Below, piece after piece: positions 29,897 through 38,550 of a DNA stretch of 45,343 nt. Positions within the stretch are counted from its first letter, which is position 1. Every line of letters starts with the position of its first letter. Source of the stretch: Candidatus Parcubacteria bacterium (GTDB taxonomy: Bacteria > Patescibacteriota > Minisyncoccia > Phycocordibacterales > CAIJYI01); assembly GCA_026395595.1 (NCBI GenBank), contig JAPLYL010000001.1, positions 70,174 to 115,516 on the forward strand. Reading direction: 5' to 3'. The position numbers were made by a program, and so were the translations under genes. The notes under the pieces were generated by a model, which was given only the letters and a program-made list of their open reading frames with translations, was not told the origin of the DNA and ran no database searches.

Positions 29897-29925
29897 ACAA
29901 TATAACGGTATTACACTTCTGACAA
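29897..29925 (-). promoter_or_regulatory. queA promoter
   Basis: TTGTCA (29920-29925), 17-nt spacer and TATTGT (29897-29902), 9 nt before the ATG. Confidence 0.55.
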
Positions 29926-29926
29926 C

Positions 29927-29955
29927 TTGACATTTACTTATTTTTTGTATATAAT
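29927..29955 (+). promoter_or_regulatory. Fully consensus promoter of the 121-aa gene
   Basis: TTGACA (29927-29932), 17-nt spacer and TATAAT (29950-29955): an exact sigma70 consensus, back to back with the queA promoter. Confidence 0.88.
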
Positions 29956-29994
29956 TCGTTGTGGTTTTCAATTGTTTTTTAACAGGAGGATATT

Positions 29995-30360
29995 ATGTCC
30001 GACAAAATAGTTCCGCAAGAGAAAACATTCTGCTGGTTATTTGAAGAAACGGGAAAGGAATATCCTATGATCAGCCGTGTCTATTTATGGGAAAAAAATA
30101 TCGGGATCTCCCGTGTGTTAAGAGGAAATCTCAAAAATATGAACCCTCACCACACGATAGGATCTGGTTATGATCCCGATCTCTTTGATGCAGAACCAAC
30201 AGATGAAGATATAGCGGCATATGTCGCAAACTATGGCAAAGAACCATGTAATCCGGAAACAGGAAAGCCGTGGTCAGTCTATTTTGAAGTGGTCTCGACA
30301 GACAACCTTAAGACAGACGAAGAAGCATTATCTTTTTTGTTTATATCTCAAAAGCTTTAA
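29995..30360 (+). CDS. Hypothetical soluble protein, 121 aa
   Basis: No family recognised. It is acidic with no membrane segment; it contains YPMISRVYLWEKNIGISRVL and a Asp/Glu-rich part (YDPDLFDAEPTDEDIAAYVA). AGGAGG lies 6 nt before the ATG, and it has a perfect consensus promoter and its own terminator, so it is probably well expressed. Confidence 0.75.
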   Translation: MSDKIVPQEKTFCWLFEETGKEYPMISRVYLWEKNIGISRVLRGNLKNMNPHHTIGSGYDPDLFDAEPTDEDIAAYVANYGKEPCNPETGKPWSVYFEVVSTDNLKTDEEALSFLFISQKL

Positions 30361-30379
30361 GGCAACAGGGGTAGAAACC

Positions 30380-30415
30380 AAAACCCGACTTACCAAAAGT
30401 AAGCCGGGTTTTTTT
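30380..30415 (+). terminator. Terminator of the 121-aa gene
   Basis: AAACCCGACTTAC pairs with GTAAGCCGGGTTT (one mismatch), loop CAAAA, T7 run. It overlaps the tgt stop. Confidence 0.85.
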
Positions 30416-31550
30416 ATATTAATCCTTTTTTAATCTTCTCCCGAAACTCCTTTGCCAAATTATTCAGATAATAAAGATTATGAAAAGTCACCAAGTGCAT
30501 ACCGGTATATTCTCCGGCGCGGTAGAGGTGGGCGAGGTACGACCGGGTGTAATTTTTACAGACGTAACAGCTGCATTTCGGATCAAGGGGCTTTTTCTCT
30601 TTGAGTAAGCTCGTCTTTTTCATGTAGATTCTTCCGCCGCTCGTGAAGGCAGTGCCATGTCTCGCGTAGTGGGTCGGGGCGATGCAGTCAAAGGTGTCTA
30701 CTCCGGCGCGGATCATGTATTCAAAATCTTCCGGATGCCCGACACCGAGGAGATGTCTGGGTTTTTCTTCCGGCAATTCTCCAAGAGTGCTTCGCAGCAT
30801 TTTTTCCATGTCTTCTTTTTCGTAGCCGAATTCTCCGCCGATAGCGAAACCGTCAAAAGGCATGGCGCCAATCGTATGGGCGCATTCTTTTCTCAAGTCT
30901 TCCCACTTTCCGCCTTGGACGATTCCATACATAGCCTGTTTTTTGTTTTTCTTTGCGTCCAAACATATCTTCGCCCAGCGATGCGTTCTTGCGATGGAAG
31001 TTTTCATGTACTCGTAATCCGCGAGCGGCGACGGACACTCGTCAAAAGCGAGGATAATATCCGCGCCGATTTTTTCTTGTATCGCGATGGATTCCTTCGG
31101 GCCGAGAAACAATTTCGCGCCGTCAACCGGAGAGCGGAACTCCACGCCTTTTTCCGTGATTTTGATTTTTTGCGGTTGCATGCCCTCTTCAATCGTTCGT
31201 TCTTCTCCTTTCTTCAAAATTTTCCCCACGCCGTGATCCGTTCCGAAGCCAAGCGAAAAAACTTGAAACCCGCCGGAATCGGTCATCATCGGACGTTTCC
31301 ATCCCATGAATTTGTGAACCCCGCCGTGTCCTTTCACCAATGTTTCTCCTGGTCGCAAATGCAGATGAAACGTGTTGGAAATAAGCATCTGAGTGCCCGT
31401 TCTTTCCACGTCTTCGGTTGAGAGCGTTTTGATGGTCGCCTTCGTTGCCACACCGACAAAACAAGGTGTTTCTACCACCCCGTTTGCCGTTTTGAGCAAC
31501 CCTAAACGCGCCTTTGATTTCTTTGATTTTTTAAGTATTTCGAATTCCAT
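30414..31550 (-). CDS. tgt: Queuine/preQ1 tRNA-guanine transglycosylase
   Basis: 378 aa. It exchanges G34 for preQ1 in Asp, Asn, His and Tyr tRNAs; QueA acts next. Catalytic Asp region MMTDSGGFQVFSL, FDECPSPLADYEY, GIVQGGKWEDLR and GFAIGGEFGYE are visible, as is the zinc site CSCYVCKNYTRSYLAH ending VTFHN. A TAATGT-like box lies 6 nt before the ATG. Confidence 0.95.
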   Translation of the reverse strand: MEFEILKKSKKSKARLGLLKTANGVVETPCFVGVATKATIKTLSTEDVERTGTQMLISNTFHLHLRPGETLVKGHGGVHKFMGWKRPMMTDSGGFQVFSLGFGTDHGVGKILKKGEERTIEEGMQPQKIKITEKGVEFRSPVDGAKLFLGPKESIAIQEKIGADIILAFDECPSPLADYEYMKTSIARTHRWAKICLDAKKNKKQAMYGIVQGGKWEDLRKECAHTIGAMPFDGFAIGGEFGYEKEDMEKMLRSTLGELPEEKPRHLLGVGHPEDFEYMIRAGVDTFDCIAPTHYARHGTAFTSGGRIYMKKTSLLKEKKPLDPKCSCYVCKNYTRSYLAHLYRAGEYTGMHLVTFHNLYYLNNLAKEFREKIKKGLI

Positions 31551-31587
31551 TTCTAGACATTACACTACTTTTGTGGTTTTGTGAATG

Positions 31588-31616
31588 TTGACAATAAACA
31601 TACTTCGTGATAAATT
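31588..31616 (+). promoter_or_regulatory. Promoter of the 99-aa gene and ubiA-like gene
   Basis: TTGACA (31588-31593), 17-nt spacer and TAAATT (31611-31616). Confidence 0.6.
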
Positions 31617-31649
31617 AACGACGGAATAAACGAACAACAGGATCAAGAA

Positions 31650-31949
31650 ATGAAATTCCAATTTGGTATAGAAGTAAATGACCTTCCTGATTTTCTGGAT
31701 GGCAAAGCAGTAACCCTGCACGGGTATTGCGAAGATAAGAAAATAATCAGGGTTGAGCTTGACGACAGCGAAGTCGTCATCACCCGCAAACAAATTCGTG
31801 ATTCGTTTTTTGGAACATTGATAGCATTAAAGGAAGCAAAACCTCAATGGGAAAAACACCATTTTTCGGAAATAAAAAAACCTCCGAATAAGATAAGATT
31901 CCCAAAAACTGAAACGCCTTGCTTTATCGGCATGGAAGATGATGAATAA
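31650..31949 (+). CDS. Hypothetical protein, 99 aa
   Basis: No family recognised. It is soluble, with beta-strand-like segments (GKAVTLHGYCEDKKIIRVEL) and a charged C-terminus. A purine-rich AGGATCAAG precedes the ATG. Its 3' end overlaps the start of the prenyltransferase by 11 nt (ATGATGAATAA), which suggests translational coupling. Confidence 0.7.
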   Translation: MKFQFGIEVNDLPDFLDGKAVTLHGYCEDKKIIRVELDDSEVVITRKQIRDSFFGTLIALKEAKPQWEKHHFSEIKKPPNKIRFPKTETPCFIGMEDDE

Positions 31950-32850
31950 TATAAAAGTATTTTTTCAAAGTCTCAGGGTCTCCTTCGTTTCGGTTACCCT
32001 CTCAGGGGTTTTACTCGGCACCGCGACGGCTTTCTTTGTAACAAGAAGAATGGAACTGATTCCTTTTCTGGTCGTTGCTTTCGTAGCGGTAACCGGACAC
32101 GTCTCGGCAAATCTTTTCAATGATTATTTTGATCACCGTTCAGGAAACGACGTGATAAACAAAAACATCACCCCTCTTTCCGGAGGAAGTCGCGCCATCC
32201 AAGAAGGCGGACTGAGCGATTCAAAAGTATTGCTTTCCGCTTGTTTGTTTCTGGTATTAAGCGTGTTTGCAGGGTGCTGGTTCGTTTACGCGAAACAAGA
32301 TATGGATCTTGCCTATTTCGGATTAGCCGGACTGGTTCTGGGCTACGCGTATACCGCTCCCCCGTTCAAACTCGTCTATCGCGGACTCGGCGAACTGACC
32401 ATTATTATCACCTTCGGTCTATTCATCGTCGGCGGAGCCTATCTTGCGCAGACGGGAAATATCACCAATTCGGCGATAGTAACATCTTTACCGGCAGGAC
32501 TATTAACGGCGGTTATTCTTATCGTGAACGGATTTCCGGATCGCGTTGCGGATGAAACTTCCGGAAAAAGAACATTCATTGTCCTCTACGGAAAAGAAGT
32601 AACTATTCTTCTGATAAAAAAATTTGTTCTGCTTTCTTACGCGATAACCCTCGGCGGCGTACTGTCTGGCATTTTGCCTTTCGGAGCACTCGCCTGTCTG
32701 GTATCTCTTCCGATAGCCGTTCAATTTCTCAAAAAAGTTGACCGTATTGAAGAAGATTTTTTACCGGCCGGGATTGCCGCGATTGCCCTGCAGACAACAT
32801 TCGTTCTTTCAACCGCCTTCGGAATCGCCATAAGCGTTTTCCCTGTATAA
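31939..32850 (+). CDS. UbiA/MenA-type prenyltransferase
   Basis: 303 aa with about eight or nine membrane helices. UbiA enzymes attach a prenyl chain to an aromatic or other acceptor. Both Mg-binding motifs are present: NLFNDYFDHRSGND (N61, D62, D65, D71) and NGFPDRVADETSGKRTF. The order and LGYAYTAPPFKLVYRGLGEL resemble MenA. No other quinone genes are seen here, so the acceptor is unknown. It may use either of two adjacent ATG codons. Confidence 0.88.
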   Translation: MMNNIKVFFQSLRVSFVSVTLSGVLLGTATAFFVTRRMELIPFLVVAFVAVTGHVSANLFNDYFDHRSGNDVINKNITPLSGGSRAIQEGGLSDSKVLLSACLFLVLSVFAGCWFVYAKQDMDLAYFGLAGLVLGYAYTAPPFKLVYRGLGELTIIITFGLFIVGGAYLAQTGNITNSAIVTSLPAGLLTAVILIVNGFPDRVADETSGKRTFIVLYGKEVTILLIKKFVLLSYAITLGGVLSGILPFGALACLVSLPIAVQFLKKVDRIEEDFLPAGIAAIALQTTFVLSTAFGIAISVFPV

Positions 32851-32856
32851 AAAACA

Positions 32857-32886
32857 CCCCGTCTCATTTAGTGAGACGGGGATTTT
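32857..32886 (+). terminator. Terminator of the prenyltransferase gene
   Basis: CCCCGTCTCA/TGAGACGGGG, loop TTTAG, then ATTTTT. Confidence 0.85.
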
Positions 32887-32892
32887 TATATA

Positions 32893-33147
32893 TTAATAGC
32901 GGTAAAGATAATCATCATCCGATAATTCTCCTTTATAATAACGACACCATTTTGAACCTTTTCGGTGCGGAAAATGATAGCCGTCGCAAAGGCATTTTGC
33001 TTTTTTATTTTCTTTCTTTTTTCGGTACCAGTCTACGCGATATTCGCCTCCACAAGAACATTTTTTCGGTTTAGGGTAAGAATCGGGGTGGAAATGAAAA
33101 GTTTTTCTCGTCCCGCATTTTTTGCATCGGCAAGGAAATCTTTTCAT
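32893..33147 (-). CDS. Small Cys/His-rich zinc-ribbon-like protein, 84 aa
   Basis: Cysteine pairs CRCKKCG (N-terminus), CSCGG (middle) and CLCDGYHFPHRKGSKWC (C-terminus) suggest one or two zinc sites. The protein is very basic, so nucleic-acid binding is a fair guess. AAAGGAGG precedes the ATG. The N-terminal CxCxxC plus central CxC could form one ribbon. Downstream of the epimerase gene. Confidence 0.75.
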   Translation of the reverse strand: MKRFPCRCKKCGTRKTFHFHPDSYPKPKKCSCGGEYRVDWYRKKKENKKAKCLCDGYHFPHRKGSKWCRYYKGELSDDDYLYRY

Positions 33148-33188
33148 TCTGCGCCTCCTTTGAAAAATCTCGGTTCAGTATACCAGAA

Positions 33189-34103
33189 CTAATCGGCGAT
33201 ACCAAATATCTTTTTGAGTTCCGCGATACCTTCTTCAAAAGAGACCTCGGGTTCCCAGCCAAGCAATTGTTTAGCCAAAGAATTATCCGCCAGCGTATCA
33301 TGCGGTTCCAAACGAGGGGCGATGTGTTCCACCGGACCCCCGATTGTTTTTGCCAGATGATTAATGGTATGATTTTTTCCCGAACCGATATTGATGATTT
33401 CTCCTTTTCCCACTGTCTCGCTTTCAGCTGCGAGGATATTCGCGCGAACCACGTCGCGGACATGGGTCATATCGCGAGTCTGAGTACCATCGCCGGTAAT
33501 CGTAATCGGTTTGCCTTCTTTTCTGAGACGCAGAAATAACCCGACAGCAAGAGCGTAGGCTCCGTTCGGATCAAGCTTTGGACCGAAGACATTAAAATAC
33601 CGAAGAGAAACCGTCGGAAGCCCATATACGTCACTCCAAAGTTTACAGTACATTTCGCCGATACACTTGTGCAGACCGTACGGGCTTTTCGGGTTGACCG
33701 GCATCTCTTCGTGAAGGGGCATGACATCTTGATCCCCATAAGCAGCGCTTGATGCGGAAAAAATAACTTTTGAAACGCCTGCGTCATGCGCCGCTTTAAG
33801 CACATTAAGGGTTCCGTTCACATTTACATCATTCGTTTCAATCGGATGTTCAATGGAGAATTGCACGCGAGGAAGAGCCGCGAGATGAAAAACGTATTTT
33901 GCTCCTTCCATCGCTTCCTTCATATCTTCCAGATTGCGAATGTCTTTCTCGTAAAAGTGAGCTCTCGGATCCACATTTTCGCGTTTCCCTCCAACAAGGT
34001 TATCTATGGCATGAACTTCATATCCTTTTTCAAGAAGAGCCTCCGTCAGATTTGACCCGATAAAACCAGCTCCGCCGGTGACTACTACTTTTTCGTTTTT
34101 CAT
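33189..34103 (-). CDS. NAD-dependent sugar epimerase/dehydratase (extended SDR)
   Basis: 304 aa. Nucleotide-sugar 4-epimerase or dehydratase activity is expected. NAD motif GGAGFIGSNL (residues 10-19), Asp in HAIDNLVGG, Ser in SASSAAYG, catalytic Tyr142-x3-Lys146 in SPYGLHKCIGE, and RYFNVFGPKLDPNGAYA are visible. The exact sugar cannot be told. Next to the sugar transferase it probably supplies glycan precursors. Confidence 0.88.
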   Translation of the reverse strand: MKNEKVVVTGGAGFIGSNLTEALLEKGYEVHAIDNLVGGKRENVDPRAHFYEKDIRNLEDMKEAMEGAKYVFHLAALPRVQFSIEHPIETNDVNVNGTLNVLKAAHDAGVSKVIFSASSAAYGDQDVMPLHEEMPVNPKSPYGLHKCIGEMYCKLWSDVYGLPTVSLRYFNVFGPKLDPNGAYALAVGLFLRLRKEGKPITITGDGTQTRDMTHVRDVVRANILAAESETVGKGEIINIGSGKNHTINHLAKTIGGPVEHIAPRLEPHDTLADNSLAKQLLGWEPEVSFEEGIAELKKIFGIAD

Positions 34104-34166
34104 TTTTTTATTTTGGAAATTATTTATTTTCCTGATAGGTATAACTTTTTCTACGGCAAAAAGTTG

Positions 34167-35510
34167 CTATTTTCCACTTCTTGAAAGGATTGTTCGTATT
34201 GTCAGAAGAGTAATCTTGATATCCAGCATAATTGACCGATTCTTTATATAGTAAAGATCATAGGAAAGTTTGTTTTTTGTTTCTTCTACATCAATGCCGT
34301 GATGAGGATGATTTTCGTGATAGATTTGCGCCCAACCGGAAAGTCCCGGCTTGATAAGATGACGAACATTATAGTACGGAACTTCCGCGACATATTGTTT
34401 TACCGGATCAGGAAATTCCGGACGAGGGCCGATTAATGAGATGCTTCCGCCGAGCACATTCCAAAGCTGGGGCAATTCATCTATACGGGTTTTTCTCAAA
34501 AATTCCCCTACGCGAGTAACTCGGTTCTCCTCTTCGCCCCACACGCCGGCGTCATCTCTGGTCATTGTGCGAAACTTCAAAAGGTGAATAATTCTATTCC
34601 CTTTTCCGACACGATCTTGATGACTGAAAATTTTTCCGCCTCCGTCCATCTTAATTGCTGTAAAAACAAAAGGATAAAAAAGGAAAGAAACGACGAGTGC
34701 TGCCAGCGATACGGCCATATCCATGAGACGCTTCAGCGTATCATATACGGGGTGCGAAGAAGAAGAAACGTTTTGCAAAAACCAGTCATACCGAAGGAGA
34801 GAAAGAGGGACCCGATCAAAAATATCTTCATAGACTTTGTGCATGTCTACGAAACTTACATTCGCAAAGATAAGATTATAGAGACGAGGAAGAAGCGGTT
34901 CAATCTTCGCGCTCTTGGAATCTACGACAATTACCGAAATGCCGTGTTCAAAAACCGGACGAACGAGATCGTCTTCCACATCAAATTCATCTTTCCCGAT
35001 ATCAAGGAAACCGACAAAAGATAAAGAGTATCGCGGATTATTATTCACCTCTTCATACAACTCCCGCACTTCTTTCCCCGTTCCGATAAGAAATGCTTTT
35101 TGCTTTTTCCGAAAACCGAGATAAGAAACGATCTTAACTCTCCAGATTAAAATAAAGACAAAAGAAATGACAAGATACACGAACAACAATACCTTGGGAG
35201 TAATAACCAATGCAGGGATAAAATAGAAAAAGATAACCGCGAGAACGCTATTGATTATTTGAGTGTTGAGAAGCAACGTCGGCAATCGACTTTTAAAAAG
35301 AAGAGTGTGTTTTCCATATAATCCGGCAGAGAAAAAACTGATTCCCCAAGCGGCAAAAATGAAGGAAAAAGGCAAAAGATGGTGATAGAATAGCTGCCCG
35401 GTCGGCATCTGAAGGTAACGGGCAAAAAGCGCCAGCCATAATGAAACGACAAAAACGAAAATGTCGCCCAAAAAGAGCAAAAGCCCTTCTTTCTTGTTAT
35501 AAATAGTCAT
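34167..35510 (-). CDS. Polyprenyl-phosphate sugar-1-phosphate transferase (WbaP/WcaJ type)
   Basis: 447 aa. Four or five N-terminal membrane helices (to about residue 125), a CoA-binding-like middle domain (KAFLIGTGKEVRELYEEV) and a catalytic C-terminal domain are visible. The latter carries KRLMDMAVSLAAL, LLKFRTM, RKTRIDELPQLWNVLGG, LIGPRPE and KPGLSGWAQI. It starts a surface glycan by moving a sugar-phosphate to undecaprenyl phosphate. A -10 TATACT ends 7 nt before the ATG. Confidence 0.92.
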   Translation of the reverse strand: MTIYNKKEGLLLFLGDIFVFVVSLWLALFARYLQMPTGQLFYHHLLPFSFIFAAWGISFFSAGLYGKHTLLFKSRLPTLLLNTQIINSVLAVIFFYFIPALVITPKVLLFVYLVISFVFILIWRVKIVSYLGFRKKQKAFLIGTGKEVRELYEEVNNNPRYSLSFVGFLDIGKDEFDVEDDLVRPVFEHGISVIVVDSKSAKIEPLLPRLYNLIFANVSFVDMHKVYEDIFDRVPLSLLRYDWFLQNVSSSSHPVYDTLKRLMDMAVSLAALVVSFLFYPFVFTAIKMDGGGKIFSHQDRVGKGNRIIHLLKFRTMTRDDAGVWGEEENRVTRVGEFLRKTRIDELPQLWNVLGGSISLIGPRPEFPDPVKQYVAEVPYYNVRHLIKPGLSGWAQIYHENHPHHGIDVEETKNKLSYDLYYIKNRSIMLDIKITLLTIRTILSRSGK

Positions 35511-35517
35511 AATATAT

Positions 35518-35545
35518 AGTATAATGTAAAATGTTGATTTGTTAA
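35518..35545. promoter_or_regulatory. Divergent promoters of the sugar transferase and GT4 genes
   Basis: Minus: TTAACA-16-TATACT (-10 at 35518-35523), 7 nt before the ATG at 35510. Plus: TATAAT at 35520-35525 overlaps it, with TTATAA 17 nt upstream. Confidence 0.5.
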
Positions 35546-35562
35546 ATAGTCAACCCGCCATT

Positions 35563-36714
35563 ATGGAACAAAAAACCGATAAAAAGAAAATACTGTACGT
35601 CATCACCAAATCCAATTGGGGAGGTGCTCAACGCTACGTTTTTAATCTCGCAACAAACTTTGCCGAAAAATATGACGTATCCGTGGCTCTTGGAGGCGAC
35701 GGCGAGCTGAAAACAAAACTGCAAAATGCGGGGATTCGCACTATCTCGCTTCCCTTTCTCAGAAGAGACTTTAACCCTTTTACCGATATTCTCGCCTTCA
35801 AAAAGATTGTGTCCCTTTTCAAAGAAGAAAAGCCGGATATCATACACGTCAACAGTTCAAAGATAGGAGGCCTTGGTGCGCTTGCCGGGCGCATCGCCAA
35901 GGTTCCAAAAATTATTTTCACCGCGCATGGATGGGCGTTCCGCGAAGAGAGGCCGGCATATCAAAAAATCATTATTAAGTTCTTATCGTGGCTCACCATT
36001 CTCTTGTCTCATTCCGTCATTACTGTTTCTGAAAGAGACGAGAGAGAAGGACTTGCTATGCCTTTTTCAAAAGGAAAAATTACCCTTGTCCGCAACGGTA
36101 TGGAAAAACCGGAATTTCTTTCCAAGGAAAAAGCGCGCGAAGCGATTTTAGAACAACAAGATTTGTCCCGCGAAAAAATAAAAAACGATGCGCTTTGGAT
36201 TGGAACTATCGGTGAATTGCATAAAAACAAAGGACATATGTATGCCGTGGAAGCTTTTTCAAAACTTCCAAAAAATATGAATGTTCTCTTCTTTATCATA
36301 GGAGAAGGAGAAGAAAAAAAAGCGCTCCAGCAAAAGATTAAAAAATCCGGACTTGAGGAAAAAATCTTTCTTCTTGGAAAAAGAGGTGACGCATCGCGTC
36401 TTCTCGGCGCTTTTGATGTATTTCTTTTTCCTTCCGTCAAAGAAGGGCTCCCTTTTGCTATTTTGGAGGCCGGCTCAGCAGGACTTCCAACCATTGCGTC
36501 GGCAGTCGGAGGAATTCCCGAAGTGATTACCGATATGGAAACGGGGATTCTCATCAGACCCAAAAATACCGACGAAATAATCCGCGCGATAGATTATGTC
36601 CTCAATCATCCGACCAAGACAAAAGACTTCGGGAAAAAACTGCAGGGTGTCATCAAAAAAGATTTTTCTCTTAAAAAAATGCTCGCGGAAACCGTAGCGG
36701 TATATAAAGAATAA
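35563..36714 (+). CDS. GT4-family glycosyltransferase
   Basis: 383 aa with a GT-B fold. The N-terminal domain has ITKSNWGGAQRYVFNLA and IIHVNSSKIGGLGALAGR. The C-terminal domain has IGTIGELHKNKGHMYAVEAF and the nucleotide-sugar E-x7-E in VKEGLPFAILEAGSAGLPTI. It transfers a sugar to a surface polymer or lipid and acts with the divergent sugar transferase. ATG at 35563 is preferred over an in-frame TTG at 35539. Confidence 0.92.
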   Translation: MEQKTDKKKILYVITKSNWGGAQRYVFNLATNFAEKYDVSVALGGDGELKTKLQNAGIRTISLPFLRRDFNPFTDILAFKKIVSLFKEEKPDIIHVNSSKIGGLGALAGRIAKVPKIIFTAHGWAFREERPAYQKIIIKFLSWLTILLSHSVITVSERDEREGLAMPFSKGKITLVRNGMEKPEFLSKEKAREAILEQQDLSREKIKNDALWIGTIGELHKNKGHMYAVEAFSKLPKNMNVLFFIIGEGEEKKALQQKIKKSGLEEKIFLLGKRGDASRLLGAFDVFLFPSVKEGLPFAILEAGSAGLPTIASAVGGIPEVITDMETGILIRPKNTDEIIRAIDYVLNHPTKTKDFGKKLQGVIKKDFSLKKMLAETVAVYKE

Positions 36715-36722
36715 GCAAAGAT

Positions 36723-36758
36723 AAAACCCGCGCCGAAGTCTCGGCGCAGGTTTGTTTT
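36723..36758. terminator. Bidirectional terminator
   Basis: AAACC-CGCGCCGA/TCGGCGC-A-GGTTT with loop AGTC. It ends the GT4 gene and the 134-aa gene on the other strand. Confidence 0.82.
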
Positions 36759-37162
36759 TAATTCGCTTTTTTCTTGGGGACAACGGGAGCAAGGATCATA
36801 TTGATGAGATAGGTAATCTCTTTCAAATCTTCGGTTTTGTCGGCAAGCTCAGTAGGAACAAAAGCAACGTAATCTACTTGTCTTGGAAAAGAACGAAGAA
36901 ATTCTGCGTTGATATCGCCGTTGTAGTGCAGGCCATTATATTTTTCATGAGTATGGCCTTCAATATACAAGTATCCTTCATAACCGATTCCGTCGCTTCT
37001 CATGCGATAGATCCCGACAGTATCAGCGAGGCATCCTTGTCCCGGAGTTTTTCCGACCGCCATAACCGTCTTTCCTCCGCCGTCTTCCGCTAAAGCCAAA
37101 AACAGCCGTTCTTGGGGTGTTCCGGGAATACGGTCTTCCCCTATTCGTGTAATAAGTAACAT
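36758..37162 (-). CDS. Hypothetical protein, 134 aa
   Basis: No family recognised. It is soluble, with central GIGYEGYLYIEGHTHEKYNG and IPGTPQERLFLALAEDGGGK. His-Thr-His in EGHTHEKY could bind a metal, but that is speculative. The ATG at 37162 has AAGGAG 8 nt upstream, so the longer reading to 37195 is rejected. Confidence 0.75.
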   Translation of the reverse strand: MLLITRIGEDRIPGTPQERLFLALAEDGGGKTVMAVGKTPGQGCLADTVGIYRMRSDGIGYEGYLYIEGHTHEKYNGLHYNGDINAEFLRSFPRQVDYVAFVPTELADKTEDLKEITYLINMILAPVVPKKKAN

Positions 37163-37291
37163 GATTTTTACTCCTTCAAGTAATTCAATTTCCAAAGAGG
37201 ATTATATCACGTTTTACAAAAAAAGCAATACTAATCTCCGTTTCTGTTCATACCCTTAATCGTCATAAACATCTCAAGTCTGCCGCTCCAC

Positions 37292-37352
37292 CAAGGACTA
37301 CCCTTCCCCCGTCGCTCCGCTTCGCTGCGTTCCTCCTTAAGGGTAGTCCTTG
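37292..37352. repeat. Inverted repeat sharing its core with the queA palindrome
   Basis: CAAGGACTACCCTT (37292-37305) and AAGGGTAGTCCTTG (37339-37352), 14-bp arms around a 33-nt GC-rich centre (CGTCGCTCCGCTTCGCTGCG). It lies in the 240-nt gap between rodA and the 134-aa gene; nothing else is seen in that gap. Confidence 0.85.
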
Positions 37353-37405
37353 TTTCCGCTATTTTTGCTGTAAAAATATGAGAAATTTTAAGGCGAGAAA
37401 AGTTA

Positions 37406-38536
37406 CTAACCCACTCCGAGAAATTCATGGCGTAAATCATCGCGATGAGCCGCGCGGTTGTATCTTCTCATTCCCATGAGAATTCCCAAACCGGTAAATT
37501 CAGTCAGCAAGTGCGAACCGCCGTAACTCATGAAAGGTATCGTGATTCCCGTTACAGGCAAAAGTCCGATATTCATTCCGACGTTGACTACGAAATGGCT
37601 GATAAAATAGATGGCAAGACCCATACCAAAAAGTATTTCAAAATTCGTTTCCCCCAGAAGCGCATTATGTAAAATTCGCCAGATGAGAATAGCAAAAAAG
37701 AGAAAAAGCAACACTACTCCCATGAACCCCCACTCTTCCGAAAAAGCAGCAAAGATAAAGTCGGTCTGATATTCGGGAAGGAAATTCAAACGAGATTGTG
37801 TCCCATATCCGACACCTTTGCCGAAAATTCCGCCCGAACCGATAGCAATCGTGGATTGGAAAGAATTGTATCCCGCGCCGCGGATATCGGCAAGAGGATG
37901 AATGAAAGTCATAATGCGCTGTTTTTGATACGGTTCAAAAACAAAATTCCAAAGGCCGCCGAAAGAAATGACGCCAAGCGTAAAAACCAGAATGATGTGT
38001 TTTTTTGAAATGCCGGAAACAAAAACCATTCCAAGCCAGATAAAAAGAAAAATGATGGCGGAACCGAAGTCCGGCTGAGCGGCGACAAGAACAAAAGGGA
38101 TAAAAGCATAAATTCCCGATACAATAATATGCCGGATATTCGCAATCTCAATATGTCGCCGGGAAAAGTATTTCGTGAGGACTAGAATGATAACCAGTTT
38201 CATAACATCGGCCGGCTGAAAAGCGGCGAAACCGACATTGAACCAGCTCTGCGCCCCTTTATAGACGCTCCCTACCGCAGCAAGAACAAGAAGTACGAAG
38301 CATCCGCTCAAGAACAAAGTAACAATAACCCATGTTCGTCGGAGAAACCGAAAATCAATAAAACTCAAACCAAAAAAAACGGCGGAGGAAATCGCAATCC
38401 ACGTAAGCTGTCTCATGGCAAAATTCCCCTTCCCTCCGAACGAACCCATGGTAATAACCCCGGCAAAAAGTATCGGGAAAGTGGAGAAAAAAAGTATCCA
38501 ATCAATGTGGAAGGTTCGTTTCAGGTGAGTAAACAT
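37406..38536 (-). CDS. rodA: RodA-type SEDS peptidoglycan polymerase
   Basis: 376 aa with about ten membrane helices. It polymerises lipid II for lateral wall growth, with a class B PBP partner not in the window. Family segments are GAQSWFNVGFAAFQPADVMK, AAQPDFGSAIIFLFIW, FLPEYQTDFIFAAFSEEWGF and TGITIPFMSYGGSHLLTEF. The layout favours RodA over FtsW. It starts 14 nt after the Cys-rich protein gene, one operon. Confidence 0.92.
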   Translation of the reverse strand: MFTHLKRTFHIDWILFFSTFPILFAGVITMGSFGGKGNFAMRQLTWIAISSAVFFGLSFIDFRFLRRTWVIVTLFLSGCFVLLVLAAVGSVYKGAQSWFNVGFAAFQPADVMKLVIILVLTKYFSRRHIEIANIRHIIVSGIYAFIPFVLVAAQPDFGSAIIFLFIWLGMVFVSGISKKHIILVFTLGVISFGGLWNFVFEPYQKQRIMTFIHPLADIRGAGYNSFQSTIAIGSGGIFGKGVGYGTQSRLNFLPEYQTDFIFAAFSEEWGFMGVVLLFLFFAILIWRILHNALLGETNFEILFGMGLAIYFISHFVVNVGMNIGLLPVTGITIPFMSYGGSHLLTEFTGLGILMGMRRYNRAAHRDDLRHEFLGVG

Positions 38537-38550
38537 GAAAGAAAATGTGA

